A stretch of 64,000 nucleotides of DNA, taken from Physella acuta (taxonomy: Eukaryota > Mollusca > Gastropoda > Physidae). Within the stretch, counting starts at the first letter, position 1. Each line of letters starts with the position of its first letter. The stretch is from contig NW_026731892.1 of assembly GCF_028476545.1 (NCBI RefSeq), positions 576,501 through 640,500 on the forward strand, in the 5' to 3' direction. The notes below the pieces were generated by a model. That model saw nothing but the letters and a program-made list of their open reading frames with translations, was not told where the DNA came from and did not search any database. A program made the translations under genes and the position numbers. This document shows, in pieces, positions 55,734 through 64,000 of this stretch.

Positions 55734-55830
55734 GCATCAACTCTTGATTTAGACGTTATTTACAAGATCAATACATTTGATTGCCGTACAGCAAATCTTG
55801 ACGTTTGAGTGGAGCTAGACAACACCAAAC
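55734..55830 (+). promoter_or_regulatory. Probable 5' UTR segment of the Tctex1-family gene
   Basis: A good acceptor, TTGTGTTATTTCAG, ends at 55733. The 97 bp up to the ATG contain no other ATG, so the coding exon may begin here after a non-coding first exon. If the acceptor is not used, the TSS lies nearby in unspliced sequence. Confidence 0.4.
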
Positions 55831-58491
55831 ATGTCCAAGTCCAGCCTCTTCTCCGAGAAAATACGAAGTGACCTGGGGTCATCTACGAGGCTGAAGCTGG
55901 GCAGGTTCAGGCTGAAGATGAAGATGTTGACCAACTTGGGAGCATCCACCACCGTCAGCCAGCCCACCCCGTATGTCGCGTACGAAAACACATACAAGCT
56001 GGCTCCTGACCTCGACAAGAGATTTTCTTGTCACAGCGCCGAAGAGGTGAGCGTTGATTCTCTCCCTTCGGGTGGTGCATCTATTCGAGTCTTGTAATGT
56101 TTGAGGTTATAAATCAGATCCTTACAGTTGGTTGTGTTTAACCTTAACTTGACAAACGTAATGAAGATTTTAAACGTCATCTTTATCAACCTATCAATTT
56201 AAAACAGTACTTCTCTCGCAATGTTTCTTCCAGACTTTTTGTGTCCGAGGAGGGAGGGGGGCGGATTAACATTTCGGGGGGGGGGGGGGGAGCGGACACT
56301 GGTATTTTCTATATAAATTATATTTCGTTCGGGGGGAGGGGAGGCAGTAGACTTTCTTCGGTAGATGCCCCCCCCCCATTCGAACAGATGCCTAAAAGAA
56401 ACTGTTCTCATGTGAAATGTGGCAATGATGATTCCTGAGATTTAGGTTGACCCTTCATTTAGGTTGTCCCCTAATTGAGGTAGACCGTTCATTTAGGTTG
56501 TCCCCTAATTGAGGTTGACCCTTCATTTAGGGTGTCCCCTAATTAAGGTCGACCCTTCATTTAGGTTGTCCCCTAATTAAGGTTATCCCCTAATTAAGGT
56601 TGACCCTTCATTTAGGTTGTCCCCTAATTAAGGTTGACCCTTCATTTAGGTTGTCCCCTAATTAAGGTTGTCCCCTAATTAAGGTTGTCCCCTAATTAAG
56701 GTTGTCCCTTCATTTAGGTTGTCCCATAATTAAGGTTATCCCCTAATTAAGGTTGACCCTTCAGTTGTCCCCTGTTTGATGTTGGCCCATGAGTTACCCC
56801 TCAAGTGTATATAACTGAGTAGATTACTGTAAGACTTCTCTAGGTCTAATCGGAATGAAGAATGACTTTTTCACTCCAAACGTTTAAAAAATAAAAGTCG
56901 TGGAAATTCTGGTGGTAAGTTTATCTTGGCCACGGTCAAATGTTCAATGTGCGGTACCACCTGTACACGTGATCTTCTGCAGGTGATCAGGGGCGTGTTC
57001 CAGCATTACCTGCACGGCAAGCGGTACGATGCCAAGGTCTTCCCTCGCCTCATCAAGACCCTCACAGAGCTCATTAGAGACAGGGTCAAGATGCAAGGAC
57101 TGGACAGGTAGGTGGATGTGTAGGTGGATCTATGGGAGGTAGGTGGATGTATAGGTGGATCTATGGGAGGTAGGTGGGTGTATAGGTGGATCTATGGGAG
57201 GTAGGTGGGTGTATAGGTGGATCTAAGGGAGGTAGGTGGATGTATAGGTGGATCTATGGGAGGTAGGTGGATGTGTAGGTGGATTTCAGGGAGGTAGGTG
57301 GATGTATAGGTGGATCTAAGGGAGGTAGGTGGGTGTATAGGTGGATCTATGGGAGGTAGGTGGGTGTATAGGTGGATCTCAGGGAGGTAGGTGGATGTGA
57401 GGGAGGTAGGTGGATGTGTAGGTGGATGTCAGGGAGGTAGGTGGATGTATAGATGGATCTATGGAAGGTAGGTGGATGTATAGGTGGATCTATGGGAGGT
57501 AGGTGGATGTATAGGTGGATGTCAGGGAGGTAGGTGGATGTTTAGGTGGATGTATAGGTGGATCTAAGGGAGGTAGGTGGATGTATAGGTGGATGTATAG
57601 GTGGATGTGTAGGTGGATGTGTAGGTGGATGTATAGGTGGATGTATAGGTGGATCTATGGAAGGTAGGTGGATGTATAGGCGGATCTATGGGGGGTAGGT
57701 GGATGTATAGGCGGATCTATGGGGGGTAGGTGGATGTATAGGTGGATCTATGGAAGGTAGGTGGATGTATAGGCGGATCTAAGGGAGGTAGGTGGATGTG
57801 AGGGAGGTAGGTGGATGTATAGTTGGATCTAAAGGAGGTAGGTGGATGTATAGGTGGATCTAAAGGAGGTAGGTGGATGTATAGGTGGATCTAAGATATA
57901 ATGGTGGATTTTGAGGTAGGTAGGTAGATTTATAGGTGGATGTAAGTTCAATGGATGTATAGATGGATGGAAGGCAGGTAAGTGGATGTATTGATGGATG
58001 TAAGGGACGTAGGTGGATGTACTGATAGATGTAAGGAAGGTGGATGTCAGGTAAAGGATATAAAGTAGGCGGATATAAAGGAGATAGACCTGTGTATGTT
58101 AATGTAACCCACTGTGGCAATATAACAATTTATTATTAGATAACCACCGCAAACTTTAATCAAACGTAATTATCGATCTACCACCCAAAAAAAAAAAAAG
58201 AAAGACAACAGAATTCTTATCACGTATTTTGCATTAAATTTTCTCTTTCTTCCATTTTGGATGAGAACTATCAGTAGAAAAATCTTGACTTGAGCACTCA
58301 TACATAATAAAACACTTGTCTGCAGGTACAAAATTCTGGCCATTGTAACAATCGTGGAGAACAAGGATCAGGGTGTACAACTGGCAAGTCGGGCTTTATG
58401 GAACCACCAGCTGGACAACTACGCCTCGCTGACATACAAAGGGCCAGATTTTGTCGCCGTGGGCTGTGTGTATGCCGTGTACCAGGACTAG
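55831..58491 (+). CDS. Tctex1 domain-containing dynein light chain (DYNLT family)
   Basis: Tctex1-type light chains bind dynein intermediate chain or cargo; tctex1-domain paralogues are often ciliary. Exons are 55831-56046, 56983-57107 and 58326-58491 (507 nt, 168 aa, stop TAG at 58489). The N-terminal ~55 residues are a basic, poorly conserved extension (MSKSSLFSEKIRSDLGSSTR). The domain follows: YENTYKLAPDLDKRFSCHSA, VIRGVFQHYLHGKRYDAKVF, RLIKTLTELIRDRVKMQGLD, RYKILAIVTIVENKDQGVQL and SRALWNHQLDNYASLTYKGP, ending FVAVGCVYAVYQD. The W-N/D...S-Y ending and the VTIVENKDQGV strand are family hallmarks. The N-terminal extension and length resemble the TCTEX1D1/TCTEX1D4 (DYNLT5/DYNLT4) type, but the exact paralogue is not certain. 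Codons are GC-rich, unlike RALGAPA1. Intron 1 holds a MITE and a minisatellite; intron 2 is mostly minisatellite. Confidence 0.93.
56219..56404. mobile_element. hAT-like MITE, poly-G family (copy 4), in Tctex1-gene intron 1
   Basis: Left end CAATGTTTCTTCCAGAC, right end CAGATGCCTAAAAGAAACTG. Flanking octamers TTCTCTCG (56211-56218) and TTCTCATG (56405-56412) agree at 6 of 8. The shared core TATATAAATTATATTTCG and three G-rich blocks are present. Confidence 0.82.
56449..56770. repeat. 34-bp minisatellite made of two alternating 17-bp half units
   Basis: Half unit a is GGTTGTCCCCTAATTAA and half unit b is GGTTGACCCTTCATTTA. They mostly alternate, but runs of a-a or a-a-a also occur (for example around 56650-56710). 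This indicates that the 34-bp dimer arose from a 17-bp ancestor. Confidence 0.92.
57108..58090. repeat. GTAGGTGGAT minisatellite starting at a splice donor
   Basis: The donor of the 56983-57107 exon (GGACAG|GTAGGTGGATGT) is the first unit of a roughly 1-kb array of 12- and 31-bp units (AGGTAGGTGGATGTATAGGT, GGATCTATGGG and variants). Most 31-bp units therefore contain an AG|GTAGGT copy of a strong 5' splice site. The array decays after about 57900 and fills most of the 1.2-kb intron. The minus-strand open frame at 57860-58120 is repeat translation. Confidence 0.93.
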
Positions 58492-58691
58492 AGGGTGTGA
58501 CGTCACAGGGAAGTTCTCGTCCCTTTGGAAGTGGTTCACCCTAACAGTGGACATGTGTATCAATAGGCTTATAATTAGTCCAGTGAAAGGGGCGATAACT
58601 TATTGTTTCGCTATGACGTGCGAGTATCAGCCTAGCGCAACTGGCTGTTTAAACCAAAGACAAGTTGTTGAAACTATGGCCATGATTTGTT

Positions 58692-58755
58692 ATCTGTGTG
58701 AAACTGGTGAGTGAATGTGTAAAACTGGTGAGTGAATGTGTGAAACTGGTGAGTG
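58692..58755. repeat. Short 22-bp tandem repeat
   Basis: Three copies of GTGAAACTGGTGAGTGAATGT-like units, directly before the MITE at 58756. Confidence 0.8.
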
Positions 58756-59000
58756 CAGAGGCGTAGCGAGGGGGGGAGGTGGTCGGGGGTACGGACCGCA
58801 CCGGGTGACACCATTTAGGGGGGGGGGGGTGACACCAAGGCAAAAATAGCAAAATATATAGAGAAAACTTGAGGAGTGCAAATCCAAAGTTTGAGGGGGG
58901 TGCAAATCGAAAATTTGAAAGTTTGTCCCCGGGAAGGGTCGCCTCTGGGGGGAGGGGGGAGTGTTGTCACCCGGTGACACCCGACCTCGCTACGCATATG
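58756..59000. mobile_element. hAT-like MITE, CAGAGGCGTAGCGAG family (full copy)
   Basis: Left end CAGAGGCGTAGCGAGG. Right end CCGACCTCGCTACGC then ATATG (a decayed CACTG-type end). Both sides carry GGTGAGTG (58748-58755 and 59001-59008), an exact 8-bp duplication. The left copy lies in a local tandem repeat that also contains GGTGAGTG, so part of the match could be coincidental. The interior holds G/C runs, GGTGACACC words in both orientations and ATATAGAGAAAACTTG. Confidence 0.78.
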
Positions 59001-59008
59001 GGTGAGTG

Positions 59009-59996
59009 AATGTGGGAAAAGCTAGGATGAAAATGAAATGAGAATGTGACGGCTAGAATTTTAATTAGAATAACATTGTAGGCCATATTTAAGAGTAATT
59101 TTAAACATAAAATAACAGGGTAAGATATAACTTGAAGCATGTTTATGTAAAATGGAAATTGACAAAGATGATCTTTCTTATACTGGGAATTAAAAATATT
59201 GAATCATATGGTCTTTAAAGTTTTTTGTTGTTTTTTAATCTAACAAATACATTCTTTTTCATAGAGGTCTATACTGAATTTTAACTCTCTCTTTCTCTCT
59301 CTTTCTCACTCTTCTTTTCTTGCCTCTGCTAAAGTCAGACATGTAAGTTACAGCGCCAATTTGCCTTGCCATGTTCGTTTAGGATTAGCCTAAAGTTTTC
59401 ATCATCGGCATTGAGAGGATTAATGCAGATTTACAATAGGTCTAGACTAGTAATTCTTCATTCTGCCATGTAGCCAACTTTCATTCATAGATAACGGTTT
59501 ACTTGTACATAATATAATTTGTCTAATTTCATTTGGTCTTTTCTCTCTCCATCCCCACACACGCACACACACACCGTTGTAAATGGGAATACAATCGATC
59601 GAACCAAGCCGTGGAAAATATTTTTTAACACTTTATTGTGGCGGACTCCTTGAAAGATATGGCTGAACCAAATAGGGAGCACAAAATCCGAACTTTAGGT
59701 TAGTTGCTAATACCGTTTTTTTTTAAAAATATGTCGTTAGCCTTTATATTTTCCGATTGAAATGTCAATATAATGTAATGTTAATAGAATTGTCTCCCTT
59801 AGTCAATAGTGAGCATTGTTGACGTTGTCGACTGTAGCCTCGCCTCAAGAAAAATATGAAGAAAATCAAAATGAACCCAAGTTTTTTGGGCGACATCCAT
59901 GTATGGGGGGGGGGGGGGAAATTAAATACACCCAGCAAAAATAATGTGTGAATACTTATACACATGCGTATACACATACACAAGTATATGGAATAG

Positions 59997-59998
<2 letters not shown>
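59009..59998. other. Intergenic, nothing recognised
   Basis: Contains a CT-rich stretch at about 59284-59318 and a G run near 59906. No supported gene. Confidence 0.4.

Positions 59999-60088
<90 letters not shown>
59999..60088. repeat. (TA)n microsatellite, about 45 repeats
   Basis: Uninterrupted TA dinucleotides. The Ile-Tyr open frames through it are artefacts. Confidence 0.97.
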
Positions 60089-60091
<3 letters not shown>

Positions 60092-60141
60092 AAAAAATTA
60101 CGGGGGGGGGGGGGTGACACCCGATCTCGCTACGCCACTGC
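60089..60141. mobile_element. 3' end fragment of CAGAGGCGTAGCGAG-family MITE
   Basis: After a poly-G run the sequence reads GGTGACACCCGATCTCGCTA, CGCCACTG. This is the intact right terminus of the family seen at 58756-59000. The left part is missing; the (TA)n tract stands where the element body should be. Confidence 0.7.
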
Positions 60142-60579
60142 TTCTTTGTATCACTGACACAGATTTCGCGCGATATATTATTCATAATAGCTCATTTATA
60201 CCCAATTCTCAATGTAAAAAGTATGTTGGACATTAAAATAAAATCAGAATTTAAGTTCTTTGAATTTTGTAACGGTAATAATAATTCCAACTCTATTGAC
60301 TTATACTCATACTGTTGTTCGTTTTTACTACCAATCATGTCACTCTTGCTCGCCTTCTCGGCTGATTTCTAGCCTGTCTGCCTTGGCCTTCCTTTTCCAC
60401 TGGAAACACATTTCATTGTCAGCATGTAGGTTGGTTTTTTTATACATCTGGTGACATGAAAAATAGTGTCAATAGCGATACGTTGCGCTACTGTCTTCAT
60501 TGTGGGACCTCGGTCAAGACAGTCACTATGGAAACAGTAGCGCAACTAAAAAAAAATAATTTAGGCTCCTACATGCACC

Positions 60580-60784
60580 CAGAGTTTCTTCCAGGCATCT
60601 CTTCGGGGGGGGGGGGGGGGCGAAATTTTTTTACCGCCCCCCCCCCCCGAACGAACTGAAATTTATATAATTTATATAGAAAATATATACTTTTAACAGT
60701 GTCCGTCTCCCCCAAGAAAGTCTACCGCCCCCCAAAATTTTCAAGTGCCCCCCCCCGGAGAAAAAAAGTCTTCAAGAAACACTG
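60580..60784. mobile_element. hAT-like MITE, poly-G family (copy 5), perfect 8-bp TSD
   Basis: Reverse orientation: starts CAGAGTTTCTTCCAGGCATC, ends AGTCTTCAAGAAACACTG. It is flanked by exact CATGCACC duplications at 60572-60579 and 60785-60792. The interior contains poly-G/poly-C blocks and the core AATTTATATAATTTATATAG and AATATATACTTTTAACAGTG. It closely mirrors copy 1, which suggests recent activity. Confidence 0.9.
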
Positions 60785-60792
60785 CATGCACC

Positions 60793-61133
60793 TCCCCCCC
60801 CCCCCCACTCATATATTCTACGTTACATTCTAAACCCCATTGGCTCACCATCACCATTAACCAACTCACGCACCTAGCGCTTGATATTATATATGGATTT
60901 AGATCAAGCCATACGATTTTCACTTTTTCGGGCTAAACGAGAAGTCAACCTCAATTACATAAAAAAAAATAATGTACATTTTTTGGTGTTTTTAGTCTTA
61001 TATAATTCACATACTAATGATTAAAAAATTTAATAACATAAAGAATTATTTTAAAAAAAAGTCTTGTCTTCATTGTGTTGTGAATTATATTCGTCACACA
61101 AATTCTATATGTAAATTCATCAGCTCACTATTC
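60793..61133. other. Intergenic, nothing recognised
   Basis: AT-rich, no feature. Confidence 0.4.
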
Positions 61134-61352
61134 CAGTGATCCTTAACTTGGGTTCGATCGAACTCCATCCAGGGGTTCAGACACAATGAGTCAATCGCAA
61201 GGCTTCGGCGGAGGTCAAGATACTCACCCTGCTTAAATGATTCGCGATCAGATTTAGTCAGTGCGGACGATAGAACTTTTTACGAAGGGTTCGTCGAATT
61301 CGCTTATGAAACTGGTGGGGTTCAGTATCCCCAAAAAGGTTTGGAACCAATG
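61134..61352. mobile_element. hAT-like MITE, CAGTGATCCTTAAC family (copy 1)
   Basis: Left end CAGTGATCCTTAACTTGGG; right end CAAAAAGGTTTGGAACCAATG, imperfectly complementary. This is typical of hAT CAGTGGTTCTTAAC-type termini. Flanking octamers CACTATTC (61126-61133) and ATCTATTC (61353-61360) match at 6 of 8. It shares GCGGAGGTCAAGA, GATTCRCGATCRGATTT and GTGGACGATA-like words with the copy at 63287. Confidence 0.8.
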
Positions 61353-61625
61353 ATCTATTCACTACTGGGTGAAGGGGGGAGGGTCTGTGAAACGAACTTG
61401 AAAGAGGCAACAAAGCGCCCATATACGTCAGCATCAGTTCTGTCGAATTTGCGATGGTCGCTATTAGTAGCATTAGTATTAGTATGACACCGAACCGTTC
61501 AAGGTAGATAACTCAAATATACACGTTTATTTCCACGTTTCTAGTCAAAGTCAAAGGGAAAACGAATCTAAATTTAATTTATAGCATAAACACATAATTT
61601 TTTAGATTGCAGTGTTGCAACGAAG

Positions 61626-61670
61626 AATCAAGATCTAGATCTAGATTCTAGATATCAGATCGCTAGATTT
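61626..61670. repeat. AGATCTAGAT-rich patch
   Basis: Simple-sequence patch of repeated CTAGAT words, like those at 20860 and 62587. Confidence 0.6.
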
Positions 61671-61889
61671 ACGTGTTGATCAAGTTTTGGTTTATTTTTC
61701 CGACATTTTATTTATTAACTTGCTTTCTCTGTCTAGATCGAAACGCCCGAGCGAAATTTCGGACACTTCTAACTGACAGATTCAGTTCAAAGTTGGCACG
61801 TGGGTCAAGACATGAAGACAATGCAATATGACATTAAATTTGACTTAATTGGATGTCTAATTAATTTTTTATAAATTAATTACAATTTT

Positions 61890-62256
61890 GTCCATATCCA
61901 ACTATTCCGCACTATTATACGCGCTTTGTCATGTTCATTTGGCGCGCAATGGTTTTTAGTCATGCAACTCTATTGTAAATTTAAAAAAATTAAAGTACTG
62001 AAAAAAAAATCATAAAAAAAAACGTTTTAATAACAAGCTTTTATGTAATAATGCACTAAAAAGTAGAAAATAAGTTATACACTACTATTTAAAAAAAATA
62101 TACAGAAATGCGTTGGTCTCTTCCTAAATATTAGTAAAGTTATCCAATAGATAATAAAGTGACCCACGCTTTTCTTTATAGTTTTTTAAATAATAATTTA
62201 TTTTCTACTTTTTAGTGCATTATTACATAAAAGCTGGTAATTAAAACGTTTTTATG
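61890..62256. mobile_element. Foldback-family relative with 58-bp inverted arms
   Basis: Starts with a module shared with the 52.5-kb element (CCGCACTATTATACGCGC, then TTGGCGCGCAATGG and an ATTCTATTAT-like stretch). It contains an inverted pair: AAAACGTTTTAATAACAAGC plus TTTTATGTAATAATGCACTA (62018 on), mirrored by TAGTGCATTATTACATAAAA and TTAAAACGTTTTT (62197-62256). The loop is about 120 bp and AT-rich. Confidence 0.7.
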
Positions 62257-62586
62257 ATTTTTTCAAATAAATTTATAACCCTTGGCAATTAGAGAAGCCA
62301 AAACACTAAAATGTAGGATCAGAATCAGATCTTACCAAAACAAATCTTGTTTAAAAGAAAAGTAATAATTTTCAAGGTTGTAAATGTAAACAGACTAGCC
62401 TAAGTAAATAAATAAAAGCAAGTGGTTGATAACCTGTTACATTACGTAGATTCTAGGCTTTGAAGTTGATAATCCAATCATTAAAAAACGACATTCAAAC
62501 AGGTGAGCACTAAGTTTAGTTAAAGACTTAAAGTAATCACTACAAGTCACAAGTACATTGTACAACACTAGCTACTACTGAGTAGC

Positions 62587-62660
62587 TAGCTAGATATTGA
62601 CTAGAATCTAGAATCTAGATCTAGTACTAGAATCTAGTAGTACTAGATCTAGTAGTAGTA
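62587..62660. repeat. CTAGTAGT/CTAGATC simple repeat
   Basis: Dense TCTAGAATCTAGATCTAGTA words, non-coding. Confidence 0.65.
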
Positions 62661-62996
62661 AGAGTAAGTAGTAACTAGGCCTCTAAATAAAAAATATTAA
62701 ATAGGCCTAACTATTTATTTACTATTTAGATGAGAGAGAAAAAAATATAGTAACTATTTACTATTTAACAAAATTATAAATAACAACCACTGTTTCACTT
62801 TGTGAAATTTAAATTACTTAGGCCTAACTACTTACTAGATATCTACTTACTTTAACTTTTTTAAAGTTAAAGTTGTTAACTAAACTTAACTTAAAGTTAA
62901 AGTGTTTTATTTTTAAATGTTTTTTTTTTAATTTTTTAAAGCCACACACTGTACCTAGAGTCTAGTGACTACGTACAGTAACAGTACACTTCAGTA

Positions 62997-63051
62997 CAGA
63001 GGCGTAGCGACCCCTCCCGGCGCCCGGGGCGAACTTTCAGTTTGGCGCCCC

Positions 63052-63054
<3 letters not shown>
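62997..63054. mobile_element. 5' end fragment of CAG-GGCGTAGCGA-type MITE
   Basis: Starts CAGAGGCGTAGCGACCCCTC and continues with GGCGCCCGGGGCGAAC and TTTGGCGCCCCCC, then passes directly into a (TA)n tract. Its right terminus was not found beyond the tract. Confidence 0.7.

Positions 63055-63141
<87 letters not shown>
63055..63141. repeat. (TA)n microsatellite, about 43 repeats
   Basis: Pure TA tract fused to the MITE fragment at 62997. It is followed by a short GT-rich stretch. Confidence 0.97.
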
Positions 63142-63144
<3 letters not shown>

Positions 63145-63286
63145 TGTGTGTTTGTGTGTGCGACAGTCTGGAAAAAAAATTAACAATTACGCTGATTGTC
63201 GTTCCCTAAAACTTCACTTGACGCCAATTAATTTCCCCTTAAGATGCCCAAACGAATAAAGAGTAGAAAATCAAAAGAGCTTAGAA

Positions 63287-63480
63287 CAGTGGGCTCCATC
63301 GAACCCGAGAGGTTCGGTAATTCAGTCTCAGTGCTTCCGCGGAGGTCAAGACACACACCCGACTCATAGGATTCACGATCGGATTTTCTCATTGTGGACG
63401 ATACAACTATTAAGGAGTGTTCAGTGATTGCGCATATAAAACGGGTGGGTTTCGGTACTCCAAAAAGTTAAGAACCACTG
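63287..63480. mobile_element. hAT-like MITE, CAGTGATCCTTAAC family (copy 2)
   Basis: Left end CAGTGGGCTCC; right end CCAAAAAGTTAAGAACCACTG, a canonical hAT-type terminus. Internal words (GCGGAGGTCAAGAC, GATTCACGATCGGATTT, TTGTGGACGATACAACT) match the 61134 copy. The flanking octamers GCTTAGAA and CTTTAGAG match only partly (5 of 8). Confidence 0.78.
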
Positions 63481-64000
63481 CTTTAGAGTGCATTTTGTAG
63501 AAGGTGCAAGCCTTATTTGGTCTACTTTTGGTCGTATCTTTAGAACAATTTCGATAATAGTAGGCCAATATTGCAATTTTGAATTATCAGTTAGGTTGAA
63601 CAAAGTAATAATCAGTACAATATACTAATTTTCTTCTCTCTTAACATTTTGGCAAAGAGTGTCGCTTCCCATCCACCCGCTCCGACAGTCTGCTAACTCT
63701 TTTTTATGTTACACAATCTTAAAATACGCTTTAGTTCAATGGGTTTCTTTTCTAGGCGATATCGGTTTATTCCTTAATCCGGTGTGAATTTTTCCGATTT
63801 TAGTCTTCGAAAAAGCGCCCCCCTCCCCATCTAGGAAAGCTGGAAAGCGGTTTTTCCGGTCACTGTTTCTTAAAGATATACGTTTTACAGTTACACAACC
63901 AAGGTAGAAAACAGTTAAATCAGTATGTAAAGGCTCTCAGCCGTTACATTTCTTTATTTTAACTGTTTATAATTCAAAACTGCAGCTAAAAATGAGCTTT
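63481..64000. other. Unique sequence at window edge
   Basis: No exon, RNA gene or repeat was recognised. Confidence 0.4.

Noticed and set aside
57860-58120. Minus-strand frame with Tyr/Pro/Leu repeats
   Set aside because: Translation of the GTAGGTGGAT minisatellite.
59948-60185. Ile-Tyr repeat proteins on both strands
   Set aside because: (TA)n microsatellite artefact; the same applies at 62965-63183.
1-64000. LTR elements or virus-derived genes
   Set aside because: I looked for polymerase, integrase, capsid and envelope-like frames and long direct terminal repeats and saw none.

Overview
The window is animal nuclear DNA, most likely from a gastropod mollusc and probably a panpulmonate snail or slug. 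The reasons are short phase-consistent exons with GT-AG introns, an AT-rich background, very large minisatellites, long poly-G/poly-C tracts, tRNA-derived SINEs resembling molluscan ones, and many small hAT-like DNA elements. The species assignment is inference. I see no prokaryotic operon, CRISPR array, virus-like element or LTR element.

Layout. Positions 1-2615 hold a 77/81-bp satellite with no coding signal. GCH1 (GTP cyclohydrolase I, + strand) contributes its last five exons between 2616 and 13380. Its N-terminal exon(s) lie upstream of the window. Its first visible intron (9.3 kb) is almost entirely repeats: a foldback-type element split by a hAT MITE, a 40-bp satellite with a 320-bp higher-order period, a 55-bp minisatellite split by another MITE, a 48-bp array and a 2.3-kb array of about 50-bp units. 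From 13381 to about 17390 is AT-rich intergenic DNA with tRNA-derived SINEs.

From 17841 to 48502 (+) lies an apparently complete RALGAPA1 orthologue, the catalytic alpha subunit of the Ral GTPase-activating complex. I could place 45 shared coding exons (5,989 nt), all phase-compatible. Its 3' end has at least three phase-compatible terminal exons (44012, 46398, 48165), predicting proteins of about 2028, 2076 and 2108 aa. Intron 1 holds a 226-bp satellite, a LINE 3' end and an unexplained minus-strand exon-like ORF (18702-18995).

From 48503 to 55733 is intergenic DNA with a 1.6-kb foldback element and two minisatellites whose units carry CRE-like TGACGTAA or GACGTCA cores. A small GC-rich gene at 55831-58491 (+) has three coding exons and encodes a 168-aa Tctex1/DYNLT-family dynein light chain protein. 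From 58492 to 64000 is repeat-rich: hAT MITEs of three families, (TA)n tracts and inverted repeats.

The three genes share no pathway (tetrahydrobiopterin synthesis, Ral signalling, dynein light chain). The most interesting material is the alternative C-terminal structure of RALGAPA1, the minisatellites that begin at splice donors, the nested MITE chronology with intact 8-bp target duplications, and the unidentified minus-strand ORF. I found nothing that qualifies as a new biological system.
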